A DNA stretch of 64,000 nt, from NCBI RefSeq assembly GCF_021917145.1, contig NC_061078.1:9809604-9873603 (forward strand), given 5' to 3'. Every line of letters begins with the position of its first letter. Position 1 is the first letter of the stretch. Under the pieces are notes generated by a model, which saw only the letters and a program-made list of their open reading frames with translations, was not told the DNA's origin and did no database searches. The DNA comes from Hypomesus transpacificus (Eukaryota; Chordata; Actinopteri; Osmeriformes; Osmeridae). A program made the translations under genes and the position numbers. Shown one piece after another: positions 27,550-39,700 of the stretch.

Positions 27550-28160
27550 GTGTTTGACAAGGACAAGTGTCTTCTTCAGACAACCGCCTGGTGGTCCCAC
27601 CTCTCAAGACCGCCCGGTCCCAGCACAAGCTCTTCTCCTGCCTGGCACCCCAGTGGTGGAATCAACTCCCCACCTCCATCAGAGACACGGACTGTCTCTC
27701 CACCTTCAAGAGAAGGCTCAAGACGCACTTGTTCCGGGAGTACAATGGTACTTAGGAATGGTTTGCTGAATCCAACGCTAGTTTCCTCAAGGTTCACAAT
27801 GACTCTTGCTTAGACTGTTGCTCTTGTTGGTTAGTGGTAGCTGATTTAAACTGTTGTATTCTTCTTTTTTAGTTAATCCTATTTTTATTGCTTTCCTACA
27901 GGTACACCTGCACTTAGAGATCAATGTTGTGTAATTTTAACTTGTTTAACTACATGCTCTTATGGTCTCTTCCCTTTAGCACTATTTTTTGGTTGTTCAC
28001 AATATGTACTTCTTGTCTTTGACTACCCGCAATGCTGTGGGGCTATCTTGTTGTTATTATCAGTGACCTATGCACTTTGTGAAGCTCTCTCTTGGAAGTC
28101 GCTTTGGACAAAAGCGTCTGCTAAATGAATAAATGTAAATGTAAATGTAAAGTGGATACA
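27550..28160 (+). mobile_element. L2-like LINE, 5'-truncated 3' end
   Basis: A frame at 27,555-27,755 reads RSQHKLFSCLAPQWWNQLPT then SIRDTDCLSTFKRRLKTHLF. This is the usual C-terminus of L2/CR1-group ORF2 (WNxLPxxIR...FKxxLKTHLF). About 350 bp of 3' UTR follows and ends in a stem-loop, CGCTTT-GGACA-AAAGCG (28,100-28,116), GTCTGCTAAATGA and three ATGTAA units. The 5' truncation is typical of LINE insertion. Confidence 0.8.
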
Positions 28161-30412
28161 AAAATAATCGTATAACAGTTTTCCCCTGATTATATCCATT
28201 TTGGTGACCATGTGTGATCTCTATTATTACTTATGGAGAGTTAGTTCAGTTAAGCAGCTGTTCTATTTACTCTCCAATGTTGTTTTAGAAATACAAGTGG
28301 AAACAGCTGATGGGATTGTTTGGACTGAACACACACACACACAAAACAAAATCATATGTACAGTATGCACACACACACTGTCACTCAACAATACTGTAGG
28401 AAAAGCTAAATCTGTGGGACTTTGAACTTCCAGTTCTGTACTGGGATGTTGGTTCCACTGGTTCACAAACGCCAATGCAATATTGCATAGGCCTATACAA
28501 AATGTTACTATACAAACTATTAATACTTTCTAACATACCTTTTCATCATATATTGCACTGTGACTTGACCAGTAAACGTCAAGTCACAAGTTTTAGTGGT
28601 TTCAATGCTATGTGCTGCTGCTTTGACTCTGTTTTTCCCCAAACCCTGCTTTACAAGGGACCTGGCAACTCCAATGGTTTGGTGTGGGGGGTTGAGGCAC
28701 CAGACAAGGATGCCTATTGGGTACTGAGTGATTCCTTTGTCCAACAGCAGCCTTACATGTAATCATGAAAGAATTAGCCTGCATCTGTTGGTGAGTGAGC
28801 TTTGTCATGTTGCCCTGGTAACCATTTGGTGGAGTGTTTGTGAGTTTGTGGGTCCCGTGAGGGGCTGAGGAGAGACGGGTGGACTGCTTATGTGGGAGCA
28901 TGTGTGTGTTTGGTGGTGTGTGTGTAGGGGGTTCTTAGAACTTTTGATATGGATAAACTAATAAAAAGACAAAGTAAGAATGGCTGTTGTCATCCTGTGT
29001 TAACAAGATGTATTGATAGCCACTGTTACACAATGATGAGACCAAAACAGCTTCATACATTGTGTTGTTGTCTTACTGTCATCTTGCGTAAAGAGAGGGC
29101 CATCATGAGAGACAAAAATTAAGGAGCGATAGACAAGAGAAACAGAAAGGCAGTTAGATGAGAGAGACAGAGAGAGAGTAACAAAAAGAGAAAAAGAGAA
29201 AGACCTAGGAAGACATATGCAGAGGGGTAACAAAATCTTCCCCTCTGACATCTGTTGCTCGTAGCACAGTCATAACCAAAGATGGGTGCAACCAAACTAG
29301 ACCATTTCTTATTCATCAGCCTCTCAGGAAAAATTAGTAAATTAATATGCACGTCTAGCTGGGGAGGTCGCTACCTGCTGCCAACAATACCTCAGACCCA
29401 TGACCAAACTCACGTTGACTGTGGAGAGTCATTTGCATTGTTCTCAACTTCCAGAGTTCTGTGTTCAGAGCTGTGTTCTCTCACGATTTAGCCTCCCTTC
29501 TCAGTTTCTTTGTGGGGTGTGATTATGCCTTCCTTATCCAACTCTCGTTTTTTTCCAAGAAAAGTAAAGAAAGGCCCACCCACTGTATGAGAGCAAGGTG
29601 GTTGTTGTTGTCTGGTGAGGTGTGGATAGAGGGGGTGGATATCAACTAATAGATTATAGGATTTAACTTCACCTGAATATAATGGAATGTATGAATATTA
29701 CTTTACTAGAGTTTTTTGCTACTGGGGTGGAGCCAATATAATCATATATATTTATTAATTAAAAAAAATGCAAAATGTAAAATATTCAGTCAATATTTGT
29801 CTAATTTTTTCAATGAGACAAAATAATTAATCACAGAATGTTTGCGCACAGGAAGTTTATCTCTCGCATGTCATATCCATTTATTTGGGGCTATTGAATT
29901 CCTTTAAACTGACTGTTTTCCTTATGAACTGTAACTCAGAAGTTTTTGAAGTTTTTACATGTTTCTACTTTATCTCAGTGTTTTAAATGTGATGGCAATT
30001 ATTCTTATTGGAACACATTATGAGTCTCACCCTCTATCACTTTCACGCTTTCTTTAAATAAGTGTCTGTGTGTTGTGGTGGGATATTTATCAGAGAGGCA
30101 TTGTGTTGAATATCATCTTTCTTTTCCCCAGGGGAAAGTTACATGACCCTAGAGGTCTCCTGCAGATTCACAGTGGGGAGGGGGGAGGGAGGGATGCATG
30201 GCCAGGTTTTCAAAAGCCTTCAATGAGAACCACATGCGGGAATGAAGGAGGAGGGGAAAGGGAGGAGGAGAATGGTTGACGCAGGGTGGTGACTTAAGCC
30301 TAACTGACTTGAGACACATAGAGACTGAGAGAGAGAGGCAAGGTCTTTACATTTCCAGCAAGCATCAGAAGAAAGAGGAGTTCTAAAGGAAGTCCTGTGT
30401 TTATGTGAGAAG

Positions 30413-30444
30413 AGATAGACAGACAGACAGACAGACAGACATAC

Positions 30445-30540
<96 letters not shown>
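30413..30540. repeat. (AGAC)n then (AG)45 microsatellite
   Basis: AGAC units run to about 30,450 and are followed by 90 bp of pure AG. It lies 170 bp before the lsp1 start codon, so probably in its 5' UTR or promoter. The reverse-strand frame of Ser-Leu repeats is an artefact. Confidence 0.95.
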
Positions 30541-30542
<2 letters not shown>

Positions 30543-30713
30543 AAATAGAAAGAGGGGGAAAGTAAAACTCTGCACAAAGAGACAGAGACCCTTTCCTGGA
30601 AAAGCCCCCACCACTGCAACACTATCACCATTGAGACAGAGCAACAATAGAGTATTAGTCAGATAGAGGGGTGTGATTGTCATCTGGGCAAAGACATAGG
30701 CATTTAAGAAAAC

Positions 30714-33700
30714 ATGTCCAACTCTATCCTGAAGAGAAACTCCAGCAAGCAAGGCTTGCAAAACCTGTTAAGGTAAGGGCATGTCATATTTGTTCTGATA
30801 CTATAAGATGTTTTTTTGTCTATAGTCCTGTACAGAAGGTATTTAAGTGTGTTTTGGTGCGGATTATCTTTGTATGTAACACTCACAGCTTTCCCCTGTG
30901 TTCCTCATATAGTTCTAAGTAAAAATTGAAATGGCTAAATAATCTAACCCATATAGAATGGTTTGATAGATGGAAGTTAGATAATGGAAACACCAAATAC
31001 ACCAGATATGTACGATATTGTATGACAAGTCATTAATTACTGGAAGGCCATATGCAAATAGTTTTTAGTGATTTGTTCATTTACCTGTCTTCTTTTTAAT
31101 AATGTAATTTTTTTGTACAATTTTGTACATTTTATGTCTTTATTTATGTATGTGTGCAGTGTACTTGTGTGTATGTGTTCTTCAGCGAGACAAAAGGATA
31201 GCTTAACGCTACAGTAGAGTGCAAGTCAGGTTAAAAATATATTACAGATACATTCTAAGTCAAGCCCTCTGTCTCAACGGTCCACCCCACCCCACCCCTC
31301 CTATTCCCTCTCTCCGGCCTGCCTGCTCTTAAGTGACTTCACTGGAGTTGTTTGTTTTTTGGGGAGGCTGGATGAATACCCTCAAGGTCTTTGATTTGGG
31401 TTCAGGGAACTGACATGTTGACCTGTGTAGGTTAGAGGGCTTGGGGTATGTGGGGTAAGTATATTACTCATTCTATTCACTGCACCATCTTCTGAGCTGA
31501 TGTAAAGATGTGTGAAGAGTAGGACATCTATGACCCACTTAACAATTTAAATTGCAATTGTTGGCCAACTACGACTCTTCCTTAGCAAAAGAAAGTAACT
31601 CTGCAAAGGGACTTATGATATGTATGTATTTCATTGGGATGGGCTTAGCTCATTTTAATGGGAGGAAAAATAGATTTTCCTCCAAACCACTCGTCGGCTG
31701 GCTCTGCTCTAGTGCTTGACTGTGCAAAGCCAACATCATCCAGAAGGTTTACTGTAAATCTCAAGCTCATAACCATTGTGCTTTGAGCTAGTTCCTTCAA
31801 GGAGAGGTTAGATCACACAGTGATCTGTTGGGGTCATGTGTTATCAGTGGGCCTCGATGTGAGACATACTGTACTAAAGTATGCCCAACTGTAATGAAAA
31901 CATGCTATATCAAAAATGTATGGTTTATTCATGATATATGATGTTGAAATATGAAATGTTTCATCAAAATCAATGGCACTCAAGTAATGACATCTATTTA
32001 CCATCTATCTACTGTATTTCAACCCAAAACAATTGGCTTATATCACTAAATGTTTATTTGCTAAATGGCTTTGGTTAAGAGTCTATGTAACGGGGCTGAC
32101 ATGAAATGTTCTGTGCTTAAGGTTTTGCTGTCTCACAAACAGTATGTTGTCTGCAATGATTTCTTTGTCTGTTATTCATGCCTGAGGCCAATGGCTGCAA
32201 GTAAGGCAAATTGGTTGTTAGAGATCTGCAGTGCGTCACTTCATGACATCACCAGAAATGACACTAGGGTCTTCGTTCAATGGCTTCTTTTATGGTCGGA
32301 ACTTCCCTAATGGTGATGACCTCATCTGGCTGTGCCTCATCCTGACCCCAACTCCCCCCGCCCTCCACTTGTTCCCTTCGCACTCTTCAGTACCGCCACT
32401 CTTCAATCTGTCTCCCAGATCTCCTCCTTTTTCTCAATCTCTAATGAGTGTAAAAAATGACACAAGTCAGACAGATTGTATGTGTTTGTTGTTCTGAGGG
32501 AAAGGAGAGGAAATGATGGATCACAGCTTGAGACTCGTCTAAAGTGAGAGTTGGGCTGGTCCCATTTTCAGACTGTCCTAAAACTATACATGCATTATTT
32601 GTGTGCGTTGTTTCTTATGAATGCCATCACATTTTTAAATTTTTATATATTGTCTGCAAAGAACAAAAGTTTAATATGATGTAATGCTCCACCATCTGTT
32701 TCTGTGAGGAGAACAGAACACCTGATTGTATTCATAAACCAAAGTCTTTGGATAATTAAGATCCGACTAATAAAAAAAAAAACACTCTGCAAACAAACAA
32801 GGAAGTGTTGCCAAGGAAATGTAATTGCCAATCTCCCATGCTAACAGTAATGGATTCAAGTCTTTTTGGCAACAATAACCTGCTAACCCCATCCTCAGCT
32901 TGGAGAGAAGGGTTCTTAGTACAGGGGGCATTATGAGTTTAGTCAACTTACGTCTTTAATTACTCTGTCCCAATTGTTTGGAGACTGAGAGGCACCTCTG
33001 TTAGTAGCAGGACTTTTCCCGCTCGGACAAACCAAATCTCCAATCCTGAAGCAACGTATTTCTCCAAATTGGCAAAAACATGTCTACATGAAGGATTGTT
33101 TATTGCTAAGATTTGGTTGATGCACCAATTCCATGTTTAAGTCTTGGACTAAACAACATCATGTATTATTTGCATTCCTTTCTCTCATCTAATTGGGTCA
33201 TTTCTAATAAAATAAATATCATGAAACGTTCACACTTCTCTGTAAGATTTCTTTTAATTGCCTGGCAAAAATCTGCTGTCCATTTATTGGTTAAGAGAAA
33301 GAGAATTAGAGCAAACAGAGTTTTATTGCATCATTGCATTGATGATGAGAAGCAACAGCACAAGTAATAAACCCTTTTTGGAGGCGTTTTGCTCTCTGTG
33401 GCTAATCAGTACCATGGGAATGGAGAACATAGAACTTTCATGTGGTGTAATGCGAACTATTTTCCAAATAAGGTCTATTTATTGGGAGTCACTTTGGTCA
33501 ATGGTATTTAATTGTGTCCAATTTCATATTTTCTATGTTATTTCAATGGCTTTCCCCTGTAATGAAATTGCTAACTTTAAGTGTGCTATGATTTTGTTGG
33601 ATTAGCAGTGATTGTCAAACTAGTTTTGGTTACTGCATTGGCTCTAAAAGAATCTAAAGGAGGAAATGAAAGATCCTGAGTGTGTGGATTCCATGTTCAG

Positions 33701-36700
33701 AGTTCAGATCAGGACATCCCACTCCTTTCACCGCATAACCCCATATCCTTCTCCTCAGCCGTGACCGCTCACCTCTCTTGAGTCCCTCCCCTCCACCTTC
33801 CTTCCCCTTCATTCTTCTTTTCTTCCCTCCTACTGCCTTTTGACCTTGTCACCTTTTTTATTATATGTTTCTCTCTATCCCTCTCTTTTACTTGTGTCAA
33901 ATATAGCAAATATTATGGCTGGGTTGGAGAAAAAAGGGGAGGGAGTCAACCGACCTACAGTGTACAGGAAATACAAGCTTACAAATGTATCTTAATGTAA
34001 AATAGATTTTTAGAATTTAAATTAAACATTGACTGCCATTTTTCAAATAATTAGTGTCAGTCATGGAAATATACAAATGTGTTTCTTTTCAAACTAGTTA
34101 AATATTGAGTGAAAAACAAAGACACATTTTGCTCTGGCACAATCATACGTTTTAATCACATTACTCATCCTTTGTCAATACTCTCCACAGTAACAAGCTT
34201 GTTCACTGGTGTTCATTGGACAGGCATCTGACACATTTTCACAATTAACATGAGCAGAGTCATTGTGCTCGTTTGTGTTTCTGATGCGGTCTGATGTACG
34301 TCTTCAAAAGGGTGACAGCCCAGAGGAGTGTGGAGGATGCTGAGGAGATCGAGCGGGAGCGCCGACGGAGAGCCAGAGAGAGGCAGCAAGGCCAGGGACT
34401 CCCCCTCAGGCCCACAGGGCCAGCACTGGACAATGGTCTCCACACAGAGGGTGCACTGTGAGTACAACATGACCAAAGATGTTCTTACATTGCCTGTACT
34501 CCATCATTGTGCATCATTGACTTGACAACTCTGGCATCACTCTGGCAACTGACTACCGACGAATGTCCTCATACAACGCCAACCTCTACTATTTCTAAAA
34601 GAAATATAATGCAATATTACTATCCAAAATTACTATCAATATGGAACACTAGCCCCTGGCGAAATTATTAGTCCAGTTAATGACAAGATTAGGATGAGGT
34701 AAATTAGGTAAAATCGGGACGGGTATTTTTCTGATGTTAAAGCACTTAAAAGTAATGGTTAAAAGAACAATCTTGTCCTTAGCGTATCCTCTGGCTATGT
34801 TCAAGAGTTGTGGTTTGGATTAGCGGTGTTCTATGATTTTGTATTCATGAAACAGTCATGTCTTTGTTTGAAAAACAAACAAACAAGTATAGTCTTAATC
34901 ACATGATGTGAACAGCCTCAGTCAGCTGGAGGCCCAGTGGTGCTGATTGTAGGAAAGAGTGTAATGACCATGGTCATTTCATCATCATCTGCCACTGGAG
35001 TCTTGTACCACATACACACATGCAATTCTAACCATAGGGCTATTGCTAAGGGCACGGGACTTGCAGTTCTCATGCTTTCTGATTTTCCATTTGTGTTTAG
35101 CTCCAGTTTTCAAGTTTGTCTGCATCCTTTGAGATAGCATTTTGCTTACTAGGAAGAGACCACAATATCCACATGCTGCTTAGCTACAGTAAATTGTTAA
35201 GGAATGTTTCGAAAATGTTATACTGTAATTTGGTCCTGTTACATTTGTGCAAAAAAATTTAAAGGTACTTTGGTCTCCTACAAATATTTCTCGATTAGTG
35301 GTAGGGTTATAGATTCCCATTTTGGGAGGGCTTAGGCCTGTTTCAAGTTTGAGCACAAGGACAAGTGAGTGAGTCACATGTTTATAAAGGGTAAAACTCT
35401 GGTTCATGAAGCGTATAACTTTTGCTTGTACAACTGTTTTGATAGGGGCAGCCTTTGTTTTTTTTTTACAAAAAACATGCATCTCAGAAGTTAGTGAGGG
35501 GTTAAAGTCTGTGTTAGGTCAATTATGTAGGTCTCCATGGTTACCACATCCGTTTCCATGAAGCCCAAGGCAAAAGTTAAGCTTCCACCTGCTATGTAGA
35601 TAAGATCCTGACATTGCCCTGGTGGCCTGTCCACTTCAATAAATAAAACCTTACTGAAGGCCTAAGCTCTATTCTGCAGGTGCTTGGTTGTTGAGGCACA
35701 CTTCCCCTGACCTCAGGGTAGAAGCTATGGGACCTGTCCAAAGACAAGCTGCATTCAACCTACCATTGTTTAAACATTGTATGCGGATTGCTGACAGTAG
35801 CCTCCTTATTGTTTACACAGTGGCCTTTTGCCACCCAAATTGTTGAGTAAAACAATGGACTTCCATTCCAAATAGCATTCTATGTTCCTTTGTTTTCAAC
35901 AACTAATTCATCTGAGGGCTACTCGATGGTTAAGTACAGTATGCATCTTTGTGTGTCCTAAACATTTTTTACAGCCAATGTGTGTGTGCCATTTCTCCTC
36001 AGGTGTGACAGTGAGCTGAAGTCTGGTTGCCAAGTGGCTCTTGAGGAGGACGAAGGCTTTAGTGACTGGACACAGAGGTTGGAAAAACACAAACAACGCC
36101 ACATAGAGGAGCAAGAAGCCAGGGATGACCGGGGACTCCAATTTAATGGAAACTACAGACCCAGTCCGAAATCAGACTCAGTACCAAATGAACATGAGGA
36201 AGAGTGGGAGAGAAGCGTTAACAGGAAGACGCAAGATGTGTCAAAAACGTTCACAGATGACAAGGTGAATCTACCTGATAAGTCACTACCAACAGATCTA
36301 GATGTCAACAAATCACTCACCAGCACTAAACTAAAATGTTCAATCCTAGGTGACAGAAAAGACAAAAGAAGTGAGGATTTCATACACCTCCAAAGTCTTC
36401 ATGCCACAGGACACAAGACATTTGAACACTACTGGAGATGGAGTGGAGAGGACAACATATCTAGTTGCAGGAAAACTTAGCCCTAGGTAAGAAACAAAAG
36501 TAGGAAATGGCTCTAGTTTCAACTTTATATGTGTACTATCTTATGTATCTCAGTTCCATGGCTCAGTTCTCTGGATCTTACTACAAAATAAAACAAAAGT
36601 GACATGGCGAAACTCAGTTCATGTCATAATTTCCTGGACAAGAGCTTGACTTCCTCTCGTTAGGCACGCTTTAATCCATTCAGTTGACATAGTTGGTAGT

Positions 36701-39700
36701 AGAATAGAGAGATATGGCTGACAGAAGGAGATCCTACTCTTCATCTTACACTAGACTCAGGTAAACTGGGTTCTTGAAATCTACCATCACTGAATTCCAT
36801 TGATTCCATTGATAATTCATATGAATTATATTGATACATTTGAAATGATTTGCTTATTTGCAGTGCTAATACTAAGGAGGCCATTCCTTAATAAAAATGT
36901 TCTCTGCACTTCTCCTCTCCCCTGTTCTCTCATCCTCTGTCTCTCCTTTCCTCTCTTCTCTCCCATCCCATCTCCTCCTTCCACTCCTCCCTCTCAACAG
37001 AAGCAGCTCCAGCCTGGCGGATCAGGTGGACGTGGATGGAGAAGTGGCAGACGACTCATTGGAGGCCGAGCGGAGACTGGAGAAAATAAGACGCAGCCAT
37101 GCAGAGAAAGAGAGGCAGGAGCTGGAGGAACTGAAACAGAGACAGGTCCTGGAGCAGCAGGAGCTGGAGGAGCTCAACAGCAGGAGGGGAGACAGACGCA
37201 GGCTCAGGGAGGAGGAGGAGTGCAGGATGGAGGAAGAGAAGCAACACAAACAGATGGAAGAAGTGGTGAGGCCGAAGATGCAGTTTTTTCACTTTTCAGC
37301 ATACATAATGTGCAATTACAAGAAAATGTTGTCATGTAATGTGCTACCGCTTACAATTTGTGAGTGTACAATATTTCGAAATTTGTTTCCATGTGATGGT
37401 AGCCTATGCTGCAGTACAGCTAGTTGTAAGTAATAACTCTTTTGGCAGGAAGAGAGACAGAAGATGCGTGAGGAGATTGAAAGGAGGAGGATGGCAGCCA
37501 CAGAGAGGAGGTTGAAGAATCTCAGCGTCTCCAGCAATGAGGGGGAAGATCATCTAAGCCCCTTTATCCCAATGAGTCCTACCTTCAAGGTACTCCTGAA
37601 GACCACACACTATACTGTAACTTGTAAAGTCATGTCAAACACATGCAAGTAATCTCAAACGTTACTCTAGCATTTAGCTTTTCATAGGTACTGTACATGC
37701 ATCATCCATTCATGTTCTCTGTAAATGCATTGTCTTTTTCATGCTTCATGCCAATCCAATAGAAACTCCTCATTCAGTTTTATCCAGTAAGTCTTATGTT
37801 ATATGTGTTGGTTGAAGGCTGTGATGACTGTGATTGGCTCTGGGATTTGAAGTCAGAACATTTCTTCTGGTTTTACATTGACTGCATCCAACACAATACT
37901 GCAAGCACATTACAAACCTCCCATTGTACTCCTCCAATCTGCCTCACCAGTTTAACATCCTTGAGCTGTCTTTCTGAAAGAGTTGAGAAAGGTTAATCTG
38001 ACTTCCTGTGTTGACATAATCTAGTTGTGTTTTGTGTCTGCTATGTGTAAATGCATGTCATCAGCATTGCTTCCTCAGTGTAAATCGCTCGAATTGAAGC
38101 ACTTGTCGAAACTGGGTATCCGATTGCCCCTTGCTGAGCATATGAGTGCTTCGCTCTAAACCATTCTAAAGTAACATTCTATGTTACATTAACTGCAGTG
38201 TCTGAAGGCATGACTTGCAGAATGGTTCTTTGCTGTACTGTAAACTGCACTGTCTGTCTCGCCTTCTGCCAATGTGCTGTCCTGTGCTGTGTGTGTACCT
38301 ACACAGAATGAAATGGAGGAGAGAGTAACAGCAGAGAATACATGCACGGTAAGTGGATGAAGTTGCGCAAGGGTCAGAGATCTAAATGTGATTACTGGAC
38401 ATCTTGTGCATGCTTGCTATTTGTTGTCCTGCTTTTTTTTTTGTCAAATCTTTTCAAAGATATTTTGAGCCTTTGTTATTCTTCCATCAATTGAAATTGT
38501 TCAGCATAATGTAATGTAGTTGCCACTACAGAATGTTCACAATCTCAGGTGCAACACACCTGCAACACAAAGAAAATGCTTAGATGCCAATCCAATGTTC
38601 TTTTTTTCCACCATTTAGATTAATGAAAGGACAGAGTCTCTAAACCGCTCTCTGAAGAAAAGGTGAGTCAGTACTGCATGACTAAATGCCTTAGTTTAAG
38701 AAAGGCTATATGGCGATCAAAGGATCCAAAGGTGAGAATACCCTGGTTCCCATCCTCAACACACAATAAACCCAACATCAAGAGTACAAGTGGGTACTAA
38801 TTGAGCAGAAGGAAGTATCACTGTAAGCAGATCCTGAACACCATGTGAATGAAAATGCATGACAGTGAGATAGAATAGTGTCGGACTTGACAGCTGCTAC
38901 AGTCTCTCTTTTTGTATTCCATCCCTCTTTGTCAGTAGGTGATTTACAGTCGGACTGCTGTAAGTTAAACCAGATGTGGCCTCCATGTTTTTTTTTGTTG
39001 AGCTGAGAGGCTCCTTATTGTCTGCAGTCGCACATTATTGACACTAACCAGTTAGCCTGCTGTGCTATGTACAAAAATTAAGAAACATTGAGGGATGAAA
39101 AACAAAACAGCAACTTTAAACCAGACATGCAGTGTCTGAAGAGTGCTAAATAATTTATTTTGGGGTTGCAGCCTTTTGCATTGCCAGCAATAATGGTTTG
39201 GATAGGTGATTTATTGCCTCAAAATAATCATTAAGTATGTTTTTGCATTGGGCACAGTCATGGGGAATGTGTACACAAACAGTTTGCTGCAGGATCACAC
39301 ACTGTGAACCTGATTGAACACATACTACCTACCCTGGCTCTCCTGACAAAGATGATAACACCATAAAATGAACTCAAACACCTTCCTATACAAAGCATAT
39401 GTCTCTGTCTCAGTGGCTGAAAGAGACTTTGAAAGACAAAATTTAATTAGTATTTAAACTTTGATAAACTTTGATAAACTTTGCAATGAATACTGTTAGT
39501 GGCCATCATACAGACCACACACAAACACTACAACATCCAGTAGGATTAAACCCATTTCCTAAAACATTCCTTTGTTTTAAACAGTAACAGCCTAAGGAAG
39601 ACTCTGCCACCCGTGGCTGTCTCTAAGATCGACAACAGGCTGGAACAGTACACTCAAGCCATCGAGGTAATGCTACACCCCTATCTCTATGCAGTTGCTT

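Larger units (their letters stand above)
24873..30713. other. intergenic between tnni2 and lsp1, repeat-rich
   Basis: I see no gene. It holds a decayed L2-type tail (25,163-25,200), a GC-rich unclassified repeat (26,700-27,165), a 5'-truncated L2-like LINE (27,550-28,160), TG/CA-rich patches, and at the right end an AGAC/AG microsatellite in the lsp1 5' region. Confidence 0.6.

Noticed and set aside
27550..27813. Three overlapping plus-strand frames that could suggest a host gene
   Set aside because: One is the C-terminus of an L2-like LINE ORF2 and is followed by the LINE 3' tail; the others are shadows.
30300..30761. Long minus-strand frame with Ser-Leu repeats (153 aa)
   Set aside because: It is produced by the AG microsatellite; there is no protein family and no splice context.
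36350..36480. Reading lsp1 exon 3 straight through to the stop at 36,480
   Set aside because: The end phase does not fit the next exon. Splicing out 36,265-36,349 restores phase and a plausible peptide (RTTYLVAGKLSPR).
36800..37339. 179-aa plus-strand frame with Gly/Arg/Glu content
   Set aside because: It is the wrong frame over the lsp1 coiled-coil exon; the correct frame reads RRLEKIRRSH and joins neighbours in phase.
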